Source of the DNA: Martinezella miluonensis | GTDB taxonomy: Bacteria > Pseudomonadota > Alphaproteobacteria > Rhizobiales > Rhizobiaceae | Direction of reading: 5' to 3' | Assembly (NCBI RefSeq): GCF_900094545.1 | Contig: NZ_FMAH01000023.1 | Coordinates: forward strand, 1 to 64,000 | Length of the DNA stretch: 64,000 nt | Shown here: positions 27,155 to 36,765 of the stretch, piece by piece | How the letters are laid out: each line of letters begins with the position of its first letter | Position numbering within the stretch: the stretch's first letter is position 1 | Made by a program: the position numbers and the translations under genes | Notes under the pieces: model-generated | Told to the model about the DNA's origin: nothing | Databases searched by the model: none | The model's input: the letters and a program-made list of their open reading frames with translations, nothing else

Positions 27155-29626
27155 ATGATCGACGATATTCTCGACCGGATGACGCTTGAAGAGCAGGTTT
27201 CGCTGCTCTCCGGTGCCGACTTCTGGACCACGGTGCCGGTTGAGCGGCTTGGCATCCCGAAAATCAAGGTCACGGATGGCCCGAACGGTGCGCGTGGTGC
27301 AGGCTCGCTGGTTGCCGGTGTCAATGCCGCCTGCTTTCCTGTTGCCATCGCCCTCGGCGCGACTTGGAACCCGACGCTCATCGAGCGCATGGGTGTGGCT
27401 ATCGCCGGCCAGGCCAAAAGCAAGGGCGCGTCTGTTCTACTGGCGCCAACGGTCAATATTCATCGTTCAGGCCTGAATGGACGCAACTTCGAATGCTATT
27501 CGGAAGACCCTATGCTGACGGCGGAGCTTGCCGTTGCCTATATTCAAGGCGTGCAGAGCCAAGGTATTGCCGCAACGATCAAGCATTTCGCCGGAAACGA
27601 ATCCGAGATCGAGCGGCAGACGATGTCTTCGGATATCGATGAGCGCGCCCTTCGCGAGATCTATCTGCTGCCGTTCGAGAAGGCGGTCAAAAAGGCCGGT
27701 GTCATGGCGGTCATGTCTTCCTATAACCGGCTGAACGGAACTTATACAAGCGAGCATCCGTGGCTGTTGACTACGGTTCTGCGCGAGCAATGGGGCTTCG
27801 ACGGCATCGTCATGTCCGATTGGTTCGGTTCTCATACGACCGCCGCAACGGTCAATGCGGGGCTCGATCTGGAGATGCCGGGGCCGGCGCGCGACCGCGG
27901 CGAAAAGCTGGTGCAGGCGGTGCGCAACGGCGAGGTCAAGCTCGAGACCGTGCGCATGGCCGCCGGGCGTATCTTGAAGCTACTCGAGCGCGTCGGGGCC
28001 TTTGAGAAGGCTCCCGACTTGAGCGAGCATGCACTGGATTTGCCTGAGGACCGGGCTTTGATCCGTCAATTGGGCGCAGAAGGTGCCGTGCTTCTCAAGA
28101 ATGACGGCATTTTGCCGCTCAAGAAGGCCGGGCTTGGACACGTGGCAGTCATCGGGCCGAATGCCGCAGAGGCTCGGGTCATGGGTGGCGGCAGCGCTCA
28201 GATTGCCGCCCACTACAGGGTGAGCCCGCTTGAGGGGATCCGCGAGGCGCTGTCGAATGCCAACAGCATCCAATACGCTGCCGGCTGCCGCAATAACCGG
28301 CTCATCAACGTCTTTTCCGGCGAGATGCGAGTGGAGTATTTCAAGGGCCGTAGCTTGGCTGGCTCGCCGGCTGCGATCGAAACGGCTGATGTAGGCGAGT
28401 TCTTCTGGTTCGATCTGCCGTCGGCGGAACTTAATCCGAGCGATTTTTCCGCGCGTATGACGGCATTCTACACGCCCGCCGAAAGCGGCGAGCACATTTT
28501 CGGCATGACCAATGCAGGTCTCGCAAAGCTCTATGTCGATGGCAGGCTTTTGGTCAATGGTTTCGATGGCTGGGCGCGGGGCGACAATTATTTCGGGACG
28601 GCTAATGTCGAGCAACGTCAAAGCATCCATCTGGAGGCCGGTCAGCGATACGAGGTCGTTGTCGAATATTGTGCCTTGGGGGCGACTGGGGAAGGCATCA
28701 ATCTGACGGCCGTGCGCTTTGGCGTGGAGAAGCCGCTCGGCGACGCCGATATGGTAGCGGCTGTCGAAACCGCCCGGGCTGCGGACGTCGCATTGCTATT
28801 TGTCGGCCGTGACGGTCAGTGGGATACCGAGGGGCTCGATCTACCCAATATGCGGTTGCCAGGCCGCCAGGAAGAGCTGATCGAAAAAGTGGCGGCGGTG
28901 AACGCCAATACCGTTGTCGTCCTGCAGACGGGTGGTCCGATCGAGATGCCATGGCTAGGCAACGTCAAGGCTGTGCTACAAATGTGGTATCCAGGCCAGG
29001 AACTGGGTCATGCGGTTGCCGATGTGCTGTTCGGCGATGTCGAACCCGGTGGCCGCCTGCCGCAGACCTTCCCGAAGCAGTTGTCGGATAATTCTGCGAT
29101 GACCGGTGACGAAACCGTCTATCCCGGCAGGGATGGTCATGTTCGCTATGCCGAGGGGGTCTTCGTCGGTTACCGTCATCATGACACGCGGGGCGTGGAG
29201 CCCTTGTTTCCCTTCGGCTTCGGCCTTGGCTATACGCGTTTTTCCTGGGGCACGGCGGAGGCATCGGCGGCGCAGATAGGCCCGGAAGGCATCACAGTCT
29301 CTGTCGACATCACCAACATTGGCGACAGACGAGGATCGGAGCTCGTGCAGCTCTATGTGCGCCCGCTCGCTGCGACGGTTGAGCGGCCGGACAAGGAGCT
29401 GCGTGCCTTTGCCAAGCTTCAATTGGCGCCGGGCGAGACGGGTACGGCCTCGCTGGTCGTGGGCCCGCGCGATCTCAGCTATTTCGATGAAGAGACGAAA
29501 GCGTTTCGCGCCTCAGCTGGTCGCTATGAGCTTCTCGTCGCTGCCAATGCCGCCGACATCCGCTCTACCGTTACGATCGAACTCGCAAGGGAATGGATCG
29601 GCGAGGCCTCGGACCGTTCGATCTGA
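27155..29626 (+). CDS. glycoside hydrolase family 3 beta-glucosidase with PA14 insert
   Basis: This 823-residue enzyme consists of an N-terminal GH3 barrel (1-290) with the nucleophile aspartate D222 in GIVMSDWFGSH, and the alpha/beta sandwich domain. A PA14 carbohydrate-binding domain is inserted at about residues 390-530 (AGEHIF-type segment SGEHIFGMTNAGLAKLYVDG). A fibronectin III-like domain lies at the C-terminus (VDITNIGDRRGSELVQLYV). No signal peptide is seen, so it probably hydrolyses imported beta-glucosides in the cytoplasm. It resembles Agrobacterium Cbg1-type enzymes. It is monocistronic, with no transporter adjacent. Confidence 0.92.
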   Translation: MIDDILDRMTLEEQVSLLSGADFWTTVPVERLGIPKIKVTDGPNGARGAGSLVAGVNAACFPVAIALGATWNPTLIERMGVAIAGQAKSKGASVLLAPTVNIHRSGLNGRNFECYSEDPMLTAELAVAYIQGVQSQGIAATIKHFAGNESEIERQTMSSDIDERALREIYLLPFEKAVKKAGVMAVMSSYNRLNGTYTSEHPWLLTTVLREQWGFDGIVMSDWFGSHTTAATVNAGLDLEMPGPARDRGEKLVQAVRNGEVKLETVRMAAGRILKLLERVGAFEKAPDLSEHALDLPEDRALIRQLGAEGAVLLKNDGILPLKKAGLGHVAVIGPNAAEARVMGGGSAQIAAHYRVSPLEGIREALSNANSIQYAAGCRNNRLINVFSGEMRVEYFKGRSLAGSPAAIETADVGEFFWFDLPSAELNPSDFSARMTAFYTPAESGEHIFGMTNAGLAKLYVDGRLLVNGFDGWARGDNYFGTANVEQRQSIHLEAGQRYEVVVEYCALGATGEGINLTAVRFGVEKPLGDADMVAAVETARAADVALLFVGRDGQWDTEGLDLPNMRLPGRQEELIEKVAAVNANTVVVLQTGGPIEMPWLGNVKAVLQMWYPGQELGHAVADVLFGDVEPGGRLPQTFPKQLSDNSAMTGDETVYPGRDGHVRYAEGVFVGYRHHDTRGVEPLFPFGFGLGYTRFSWGTAEASAAQIGPEGITVSVDITNIGDRRGSELVQLYVRPLAATVERPDKELRAFAKLQLAPGETGTASLVVGPRDLSYFDEETKAFRASAGRYELLVAANAADIRSTVTIELAREWIGEASDRSI

Positions 29627-29725
29627 CAGTTAGAACGCAACGGTGGCTGGGTTCAAGATGATTGGTGAGGCGTAGAAGTCCTATGCCTCGCCGGCGCGGG
29701 TTATCTTATCGTTGGAAAGACAGTT

Positions 29726-31804
29726 TCACCGACGCCGCATGCGCTGCGGCGGGACGCGACCCGAGAAGGAGGAGGCAAGTTCTTCGTCTGCCGTCTGTTC
29801 CATTTGAAAGATCTGCCCGATGGGCTTGGGTCTTCCAAGGAAGAAGCCCTGTGCCTCATCGCAGCCTTCGATGCGAAGAATTTCCAGCTGATGGTTGGTT
29901 TCCACGCCCTCGGCCAGAACCGGGATGTCGAGGCTCTTGCCGAGGGTGAGCACAGCGCGAACGATCGCCTTCGCCTGAATGCTGTTGTCGACCTCGTTCA
30001 TGAAGGAACGGTCGAGCTTGATTTTGTCGAAGGGGAATGAGCGCAGCGTATCGAGCGATGAATAGCCCGTTCCGAAATCGTCAATGGCTATGGTGACGCC
30101 AAGCGCCCGGATCTGTCGCAGCACATGCAGCGTCCGGGTCTTGTCGGCGATGATCGTCGACTCTGTGATCTCCAGTTCGAGCCTCGACGGCGACAGGCCC
30201 GTTTCCAAAAGGATCGAATGGACAAGCTTGGCGAGGTCTGCATGCGCGAACTGCACGGGTGAGAGATTGACGGCGATCTTGTAGGGCTTGCTCCAAGAGG
30301 CCGCCTCCAGGCAAGCGTTTCGCATGACCCATTCGCCGATGACGAGGATCGTGCCGCTTTCCTCAGCGATGGGGATGAATTCCGAAGGCGGCACTGCGCC
30401 GCGTTCGGGGTGATTCCAGCGGACCAAAACTTCGTAGCCGCACACCTCTCCCGTCCGAACGGAAGTCTGTACCTGATAGTGCAAGTCCAGCTGATCCAGC
30501 TCAACCGCGCGCCGCAGATCCTGTGCAAGCGTGTGGCGCGCGCGTGCCGCCTCGTCCATTTTGGATTCGTAGAAGCAGACGGCGCGACCGACATCGGCCT
30601 TGGCGCGATACATCGCCAGATCGGCATTGCTGATCAGGCGTTCCTGGTCGTCGCCGTCATCGGGATAGATGGCCACGCCGATGCTTGCGCCGGTTACGGT
30701 CTCGAAGTCATCGATGCGGATGGGTTCGAACAGAAATTTTTCCAGTCGCGCCACGAAATCCAGAAGTTCGCTCTGATTCTGGAATCGCTTCGCGGCTGCA
30801 AATTCATCGCCGCCGACGCGCGCGACGAACTCGCCGTCCTTGATAAGGCGGATGAGTCGGCGTCCGATTGCCTTCAGCGCCTGATCGCCCGCCTTATGGC
30901 CGCGCAGGTCGTTGATTTCCTTGAAGCGATCGAGATCTATGCCGATTACTGCGAGCCTTGCGCCATCTTCCTTCGCACGTTCTAGCGCGCCATCGAGATA
31001 GTCGTTGAAGCTGCTACGGTTGGGTAGGCCGGTCAAAAGGTCGTTCAGCGCCATGTGCTGGAGCTTCTGAATGGATTCCTGTGAGGCGCGTTCGTCGATC
31101 ATATAGCTGGCAACGCCCGTGCCGATGACGAGCAACCAGCCGCCGGCGACCGCTACGGCCATGGCTTTCAGCGCATAGGAATCGACAAGACCGGCGCCGG
31201 TGGCCAGCGGCGTGACGGAGACGGCTGTCATCGCGGTAAAATGCAGCAAAACCACAGCCAGAACGAAAAGTACGAGCGCAGCCAGCGACCAGTGACGCCA
31301 TGGCCGACGGATTGCTTGATTGAGGGCAGCTGCGGCCAGCGTTACCGAAAGGACGACGGAAGTGAAGACATAGCTCTTGTCCCATTCGACGATACCATCG
31401 ACGTGGTAGGCCATCATGCCGGTGTAATGCATAGTCGTGATGGCGAGCCCGACGATCACGCCGCCTAATTCCGGAGCGAACCGCGGCAGGCGCGACAATG
31501 CGATTGCAATCCCCCCGGCGCATCCGGCCACGGCGAGCAGAAACGAAGCCATTGTGAGGATCGGATCGAAGGTGACGGGTGCGCCGACCTCATAGGCCAG
31601 CATAGCGATGAAATGCGTGCACCATATCGACGCGCCTGCAGCTACTCCGGTCAGAAAGATCCAGCCGCCGCGTTGAAGTCCGTGCGTCTTTTCCGCCCGC
31701 CGCAACAGGTTGAGCGTTATCCAGCTGCCGCTGACACAGACAAATGCCGCAAGAAATACGAGCCACAGATTATGCGCTGTGACGATGCATGAAAGGACGC
31801 GCAC
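29726..31804 (-). CDS. MHYT-GGDEF-EAL membrane c-di-GMP signalling protein
   Basis: This 692-residue protein has seven membrane segments forming an MHYT sensor (CTHFIAMLAY, MHYTGMMAYH, LHFTAMTAV), thought to bind a metal and sense gases or redox. A GGDEF domain follows (about 265-425) with an intact VGGDEFAAA and the DLDRFKEIND substrate motif. The EAL domain (about 435-680) has EVL in place of EAL but keeps NLSPVQF, DDFGTGYSSL, KLDRSF and AEGVE. It could make or degrade c-di-GMP. The start is GTG with a weak site. Confidence 0.9.
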   Translation of the reverse strand: MRVLSCIVTAHNLWLVFLAAFVCVSGSWITLNLLRRAEKTHGLQRGGWIFLTGVAAGASIWCTHFIAMLAYEVGAPVTFDPILTMASFLLAVAGCAGGIAIALSRLPRFAPELGGVIVGLAITTMHYTGMMAYHVDGIVEWDKSYVFTSVVLSVTLAAAALNQAIRRPWRHWSLAALVLFVLAVVLLHFTAMTAVSVTPLATGAGLVDSYALKAMAVAVAGGWLLVIGTGVASYMIDERASQESIQKLQHMALNDLLTGLPNRSSFNDYLDGALERAKEDGARLAVIGIDLDRFKEINDLRGHKAGDQALKAIGRRLIRLIKDGEFVARVGGDEFAAAKRFQNQSELLDFVARLEKFLFEPIRIDDFETVTGASIGVAIYPDDGDDQERLISNADLAMYRAKADVGRAVCFYESKMDEAARARHTLAQDLRRAVELDQLDLHYQVQTSVRTGEVCGYEVLVRWNHPERGAVPPSEFIPIAEESGTILVIGEWVMRNACLEAASWSKPYKIAVNLSPVQFAHADLAKLVHSILLETGLSPSRLELEITESTIIADKTRTLHVLRQIRALGVTIAIDDFGTGYSSLDTLRSFPFDKIKLDRSFMNEVDNSIQAKAIVRAVLTLGKSLDIPVLAEGVETNHQLEILRIEGCDEAQGFFLGRPKPIGQIFQMEQTADEELASSFSGRVPPQRMRRR

Positions 31805-32248
31805 TTAAAGAATCCCAAATCTGGTCACTGCAGGGACGTCCATTTGATTTGCGACCCTCACAACTGAAATTGCTGGTTACGCTTTCGCGGGCAAACACTA
31901 AAGATCGAGTAAATACAATCTGCGCAAATTGTCGGGAAAACTGCTGTTCCATATGGGTTTCTCGATCGTCGCGCCTGCGTGTTATTTACGGAAACGTCAA
32001 TGCGCTGAATAAATTAGATCTTGTCTGCCGACCAAATCTGGGTCGCTAAATGATTTCGACCGCGCAAAAGTATATTTTTTGCCTTTAGGTAAATTTTACA
32101 TAAATTCTGATGCACTAAAATAGAAATACATCATTATCGGAATGTCAATCTTTATTTGCGATACTATTATTAAGTATATTTGAAAGTACTGCTGCTTTCT
32201 GCATATGCGCTATTTGTCTATCTAACCTCCACCAGAGAGAGCTTGTTC
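31805..32248. other. AT-rich intergenic region upstream of the TadG-like gene
   Basis: This 440-bp gap separates two divergent genes. CCAAATCTGG occurs twice (31815-31824 and 32032-32041). The part from 32060 on is very AT-rich and probably carries the promoter. No gene is supported. Confidence 0.4.
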
Positions 32249-33577
32249 GTGAAGATATTGAAAAGCTGCGTAAAACCTTTTCGCATGCTATGTAAGCAAT
32301 CTCGAAAATTGATTGCCGACAGGTCAGGCAATTTCGCGACCATAACTGCTCTCCTCGCCGTTCCGCTGATCGTTGCGGCTGGTCTCGCGATCGACGTCAC
32401 CGATGCGATGCTTATCAGGAACGATCTCTACAATGCGGCCGACGCAGCTGCTGTCGGCGCCATCGCGTCGTCTTCTCCCGCCGTTGCGGCAGCGATGGCC
32501 ATGACCAGTGACGGCACCGTCACCGTTGGCCAGGATGACGCGAACAAGCTTTTCTTCGGCCAGACGTCGAGCGATTTGCAAAATGTGCCTGTGAGCGTGA
32601 ATATTGCGGTGACGAGAGCCGCAAACGTCGTGTCCTCCAGCGTCAGTTTCTCCGCAAGCGTGCCGACAACGCTGATGCAGTTGATGGGGCAAACCTCGAT
32701 CCCGATTGGTGGCGTTGCATCCGCGCAATATCAGATGGCAAGCTTCATCGATTTCTACATGTTGCTGGACAATACGCCGTCCATGGGCGTTGGGGCGACT
32801 TTGAACGATATTACAACCTTGCAGAGCCACACCAGCGACACTTGCGCTTTCGCCTGCCACAATCTCGATACGACGAACAATTATTACAATCTCGCGAAAA
32901 GCCTCCACCTAAACATGCGCATCGACGTGGTGCGGCAAGCAACGCAGTCGCTGACAGACACGGCGACGACGAACCGCCTCACTCCCGATCAGTATCGCAT
33001 GGCAGTCTATACCTTTGGAAGCAAAGCCGAGGCTGCGGGCTTGACCAACGTCTCCGCACTCTCTTCGGATATGACGCAGGTGAAGAGTTCCGCCGGCGCC
33101 GTCGACTTGATGACCACTCCCAGCCAGAACTACAATAGCGATCAGGACACGAGCTTTGATACCATGCTCACCCAGATGAAGCCGATCATCGGCACTGGTG
33201 GGAGCGGAGCCTCCAGCGCCGACCGGGCGAAGGTATTGTTTTTTGTGACCGATGGCGTGGGCGACAGCCACAAGCCGACAACCTGCACCAAGCCGACCAC
33301 CGGCGGCCGCTGCCAGGAGCCGCTCGATACGTCCTTCTGTCAGCCGCTGAAGAACCAGAACGTCAAGATCGCCATTCTCTACACGACCTATCTGCCGCTG
33401 CCGCAGAACGCCTGGTACAATACCTGGATTGCACCATTCCAATCGCAGATCGGCACGAACCTGCAGAATTGCGCTTCGCCTGGCCTCTACTTCGAAGTCA
33501 GCCCGACGCAGGGCATCACGGACGCGATGAATGCACTGTTTCTGAAGGTCATTCGCACGCCGCGGCTCACTGGCTGA
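32249..33577 (+). CDS. TadG-like pilus assembly protein with von Willebrand A domain
   Basis: This 442-residue protein starts from a GTG at 32249 with GAGAGAG upstream. The N-terminal hydrophobic segment (SGNFATITALLAVPLIVAAGLAIDV) followed by NAADAAAVGA is the TadE/TadG prepilin-like signature. A vWFA-type region starts at FYMLLDNTPSMGVG, whose D-x-T-x-S fits a metal-ion-dependent adhesion site. It ends with cysteine-rich loops. TadG proteins act outside the inner membrane in Flp pilus systems, but no other tad genes lie here, so it is an orphan. It overlaps the convergent LysR gene by 11 bp. Confidence 0.8.
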   Translation: MKILKSCVKPFRMLCKQSRKLIADRSGNFATITALLAVPLIVAAGLAIDVTDAMLIRNDLYNAADAAAVGAIASSSPAVAAAMAMTSDGTVTVGQDDANKLFFGQTSSDLQNVPVSVNIAVTRAANVVSSSVSFSASVPTTLMQLMGQTSIPIGGVASAQYQMASFIDFYMLLDNTPSMGVGATLNDITTLQSHTSDTCAFACHNLDTTNNYYNLAKSLHLNMRIDVVRQATQSLTDTATTNRLTPDQYRMAVYTFGSKAEAAGLTNVSALSSDMTQVKSSAGAVDLMTTPSQNYNSDQDTSFDTMLTQMKPIIGTGGSGASSADRAKVLFFVTDGVGDSHKPTTCTKPTTGGRCQEPLDTSFCQPLKNQNVKIAILYTTYLPLPQNAWYNTWIAPFQSQIGTNLQNCASPGLYFEVSPTQGITDAMNALFLKVIRTPRLTG

Positions 33578-34499
33578 CGGCGTGCTCGCGCCCGACCTGT
33601 CGGACCGTGTCGATGAAGGCCCTGAGTTTCGGCGCGAGCTCGGCGCGACGTGGAAAGTAAAGAAACAGACCGGCTTCCGTTACGGCGTGGTGAGGCAGGA
33701 GCTCAATCAATCTGCCGGCGGCAATGTCCGATTGGACCAGAGGCTCGAACACATAAGCTATGCCGACGCCTGCCAAAGCCAGCTCGATTGCCGAGTGAGA
33801 TTCGGTGACGATGGCCTGGCCTTGCACCGTGACGGCCACATCCCGTCCGTCTTCAACGAATTCCCATTGATAAAGGCCGCCGGAACGAATGAGCCGGTAG
33901 CCGATGCAATTGTGGTTTGAGAGGTCGCCGAGCGTCATCGGACGGCCGAAGCGACTGACATAATTGGGCGAGGCGACAACGATCGACCGGAACGGCGGCG
34001 TGAGGCGTACGGCGACCATATCTTGCGCGATCATCTCTCCGATGCGGATGCCGGCATCGAAGCCTTCCGAGACGATATCGGTCAGCCGCTCGTCGGAAAA
34101 GATCTCCACCTCGACTTCGGGATAGCGTTCGCTCATGGCCGCAATCACGCGCGTGACTGCAAGCGGCAGGCAGACACGGGCGGCGTTGATGCGCAGCAGC
34201 CCGCTCGGCCTTCCGTTGATCGCACGGATGCGCTCGATCCGCTCGTGAATGTCCTGCAAAGCAGGGGCCACCGTGCCGATCAGGTCCTTGCCGGCCTCCG
34301 TTAATGCGACGCTGCGTGTCGTGCGTGCAAAGAGTGGCTGACCGAGCCGCTCTTCCACCAGTCGGACGGCATGGCTGACGGCTGAAGCGCTCATTCCCAG
34401 CTCGTTGGCGGCAGCTGCGAAGCCACGGCGGCGCGCCACGGCGACGATGATGGGCAGGTGTGTAAGCAAATCGCGATCCATTACTGAGCCATATCGCAT
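33567..34499 (-). CDS. LysR-family transcriptional regulator
   Basis: This roughly 310-residue protein has the LysR helix-turn-helix (residues about 10-65, FAAAANELGMSASAVSHAVRLVEERLGQPLF) and a periplasmic-binding-like effector domain. The start is 34499 or the ATG at 34481; neither has a strong ribosome binding site. It is divergent from the aldo/keto reductase gene with about 120 bp between, the usual arrangement for a LysR regulator and its target. Confidence 0.88.
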   Translation of the reverse strand: MRYGSVMDRDLLTHLPIIVAVARRRGFAAAANELGMSASAVSHAVRLVEERLGQPLFARTTRSVALTEAGKDLIGTVAPALQDIHERIERIRAINGRPSGLLRINAARVCLPLAVTRVIAAMSERYPEVEVEIFSDERLTDIVSEGFDAGIRIGEMIAQDMVAVRLTPPFRSIVVASPNYVSRFGRPMTLGDLSNHNCIGYRLIRSGGLYQWEFVEDGRDVAVTVQGQAIVTESHSAIELALAGVGIAYVFEPLVQSDIAAGRLIELLPHHAVTEAGLFLYFPRRAELAPKLRAFIDTVRQVGREHAVSQ

Positions 34500-34619
34500 A
34501 ATGCATGCGAATTAAATGATCTTATAAAAAGAACGAAAGTCGGCGAACTTGTCTCCATCAAAACGCCCGGCGCCATGAACGATCCAACGAGGCCGAGCGC
34601 TTCAAAGAGGAGCACACCT

Positions 34620-35726
34620 ATGAGCATGGAATTCTATACTCTCGGCAATAGCGGTCTGAAGGTAACCCGGCTTGCTCTCGGCACCATGACATTCGGCACC
34701 GAATGGGGTTGGGGAGCAGATAAGGAAGCGGCGCGCGCCATCTTCAACGCCTATGTCGATGCCGGCGGCAATTTCTTCGATACTGCCGACGCCTATACAG
34801 GTGGCACGTCGGAAAGCTGGCTCGGCGAGTTCATCGCCGAACGCGGACTGCGCGACGATGCGGTGATTGCGACCAAGTTCACCATGAACCTTACCGCACA
34901 GTCGCCAAACGCCGCCGGCAACGGTCGCAAGAACATCTTGCGAGCCGTCGAAGGCTCATTGAAGCGGCTCAACACTGACCATATCGATCTCTATCTGATG
35001 CATTGCTGGGATCGGCTCACCCCACCTGAAGAGGTGATGCGCACACTTGACGACCTCGTTCGCTCAGGCAAGGTGCTCCATGTCGGCCTGTCCAATGTGC
35101 CGGCCTGGTATGCCAGTCGCGCTCAGGCGGTTGCCGACTACCGCGGTTATGAGCCGATATCGGCCTTGCAGCTCGAATACTCGCTGGCTGAGCGCAATAT
35201 TGAAAACGAATTCGTTCCGTTTGGCACACGTTATGGCGCGGGCATCATGGCCTGGAGCCCGTTGGCGAGCGGCCTTCTGAGCGGCAAGTATCGCGCCAGC
35301 GGCAGCCAGCAGACGGAGGGTCGGCTTGAGACGGTGCGAGGCACGGCAAATCCCGGCTTTCAGAAATTCACCGAGCGCAACTGGGCAATCGTCGCGGAAC
35401 TGGAGAAAGTGTCGGCCGAGCTTGGGCGCAGCATGGCGCAGGTGGCGGTTAATTGGGCCATGACACAACCGGGCATTGCCTCGATCATCATCGGGGCAAC
35501 GATGCTTAGTCAGTTGAAGGACAATCTTGGAGCTTTGGATTTCGAGATTCCGCCGCAACTGCGCCAGCGGCTAAACGATGTCAGCGCCTTACAGCCAACC
35601 TTCCCCTATTCCTTCTTTGGATCGGAGATTCAGGGCTCTATGACCGGCGGGCAGACGGTGGGCGGGAAGCCGGCCGGCTACTATCCGGATCTCAATATTT
35701 CGGGAAAATTTGCAGGAGTGAGCTGA
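34620..35726 (+). CDS. aldo/keto reductase
   Basis: This 368-residue NADPH-dependent oxidoreductase has a TIM barrel. The catalytic tetrad is visible as D and Y in FFDTADAYTGGTSE, K in VIATKF and H in LYLMHCWDRL. The ATG at 34620 is chosen over 34575 because AGAGGAG precedes it and homology begins at once. The C-terminal region has an extension after the barrel (FPYSFFGSEIQG...). It probably reduces an aldehyde or ketone, perhaps under control of the divergent LysR protein. The substrate is unknown. Confidence 0.88.
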   Translation: MSMEFYTLGNSGLKVTRLALGTMTFGTEWGWGADKEAARAIFNAYVDAGGNFFDTADAYTGGTSESWLGEFIAERGLRDDAVIATKFTMNLTAQSPNAAGNGRKNILRAVEGSLKRLNTDHIDLYLMHCWDRLTPPEEVMRTLDDLVRSGKVLHVGLSNVPAWYASRAQAVADYRGYEPISALQLEYSLAERNIENEFVPFGTRYGAGIMAWSPLASGLLSGKYRASGSQQTEGRLETVRGTANPGFQKFTERNWAIVAELEKVSAELGRSMAQVAVNWAMTQPGIASIIIGATMLSQLKDNLGALDFEIPPQLRQRLNDVSALQPTFPYSFFGSEIQGSMTGGQTVGGKPAGYYPDLNISGKFAGVS

Positions 35727-35852
35727 AGCGGTAAGCCAGGATCAGCTAGACGCGGGCGTTCTTCTCTACCAATTCACCAGCGCGATGCCAAATGGGGAAG
35801 GGAACCTTATGGGATGATTGCCAAGCGATGGCAGCAAGACAACTGCTCGACG

Positions 35853-36206
35853 TCAAGACTTATCGTGCAGGGCACTGTCCGTAACTTTCGACTCCGATTT
35901 ATCCATGTCGGGGTCAAAAACCTCTGAAAGTGTCTTCAAGATCCGCAGCACGCCCGGATGGTCGCAAGTATAATATCTGAACTGTGCTTGCCGGCGTACC
36001 TTGACGATCCCAGAATGATAAAGTCGTGTCAAATGTTGGCTCAATGCAGATTGGGATATTCCAAGCTTTTTTGCCAGACTATTGACGTCTTCTTCGTGGT
36101 CGGACAGGTAAATACAGACCTCCAAGCGTTTCGGATTGGAAAGCTGGCTTAGAAGATCCGCGTGATAGATGAGGCGGTCATCTTCTGTAGTTTCATCTGA
36201 GTACAT
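35853..36206 (-). CDS. ArsR-family regulator, NolR-like
   Basis: This 117-residue winged-helix protein has SNPKRLEVCIYLSD and LAKKLGISQSALSQHLTRLYHSGIVKVRRQAQFRYYTC as its DNA-binding core. Length, the SQSALSQHL recognition helix and the VLRILKTLSEVF tail resemble rhizobial NolR, a global and nodulation-gene repressor. No metal-binding cysteine motif of ArsR/SmtB sensors is present in helix 3. Divergence from NolR is considerable, so it may be a paralogue. Confidence 0.8.
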   Translation of the reverse strand: MYSDETTEDDRLIYHADLLSQLSNPKRLEVCIYLSDHEEDVNSLAKKLGISQSALSQHLTRLYHSGIVKVRRQAQFRYYTCDHPGVLRILKTLSEVFDPDMDKSESKVTDSALHDKS

Positions 36207-36267
36207 GCCGCATCCGATCGTCTATGGGTGTTTAAGCTTTGAAGTTCAGGCACCAAACGATAATCAA

Positions 36268-36314
36268 TGCAAAAATTGCAAAATTATGTTCTGAGCCATT
36301 GCAAATATATTGCA
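36268..36314. promoter_or_regulatory. paired TGCAA/TTGCA palindromes upstream of the NolR-like gene
   Basis: TGCAA-N3-TTGCA at 36268-36280 and TGCAA-N5-TTGCA at 36300-36314 lie about 33 bp apart centre to centre, close to three helical turns. Further single TTGCA or TGCAA half-sites occur near 36394, 36425 and 36488 in the same 328-bp gap. They could be operators for the ArsR-type regulator; this is inferred from symmetry and position only. Confidence 0.45.
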
Positions 36315-36534
36315 CCCTCGCCGAGCGACTGAACCTCCCACGGGGCTGATCACCACGGCGCAACCCTCGTCAATCGACAATTAGGGTCGTATTGCATTTT
36401 GTGAATATGTCGGCGAGCGGTTTTGCAATTATCCTGTAACAAAATCGAACGAACTGCCTTGTTTTTGTCCGGCTTTTGACATCGCACTGCAAATTAAGTG
36501 GTCTATCTTATGCTGGTACGAACAGGAGATAGCG

Positions 36535-36750
36535 ATGACGCACAGGGACCTGACGATCACTGAAGTTCTCAAAGACCCGCTGATCCGCCAGATCATGCGC
36601 GCGGATCACATCTCTGTTACTGGGATGGCAAGCTTGTTGAAGGACGCGGCGCGCAGGCAGCGGCGTGCGCGAGAGTTTGCCTTGTCCGCTGATTTCGCAC
36701 AGATCGCCAGTGCGGCCGCACGGACTGTTAATCAGGCCGATTTGCGCTGA
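36535..36750 (+). CDS. small conserved-looking hypothetical protein
   Basis: This 71-residue protein (MTHRDLTITEVLKDPLIRQIM...) is predicted to be largely helical and basic in the middle (ARRQRRAREFA). Its ATG follows AGGAGATAGCG at good spacing, and it sits between the palindrome-rich promoter region and a decayed gene. It looks like one of the short hypothetical proteins seen in rhizobia. No function can be assigned. Confidence 0.6.
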   Translation: MTHRDLTITEVLKDPLIRQIMRADHISVTGMASLLKDAARRQRRAREFALSADFAQIASAAARTVNQADLR

Positions 36751-36765
36751 TATCGCTGCTGTCGG

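Noticed and set aside
31815..32041. CCAAATCTGG occurring twice upstream of the MHYT and TadG-like genes as an operator pair
   Set aside because: The copies are only imperfectly symmetric and 217 bp apart, with no other support.
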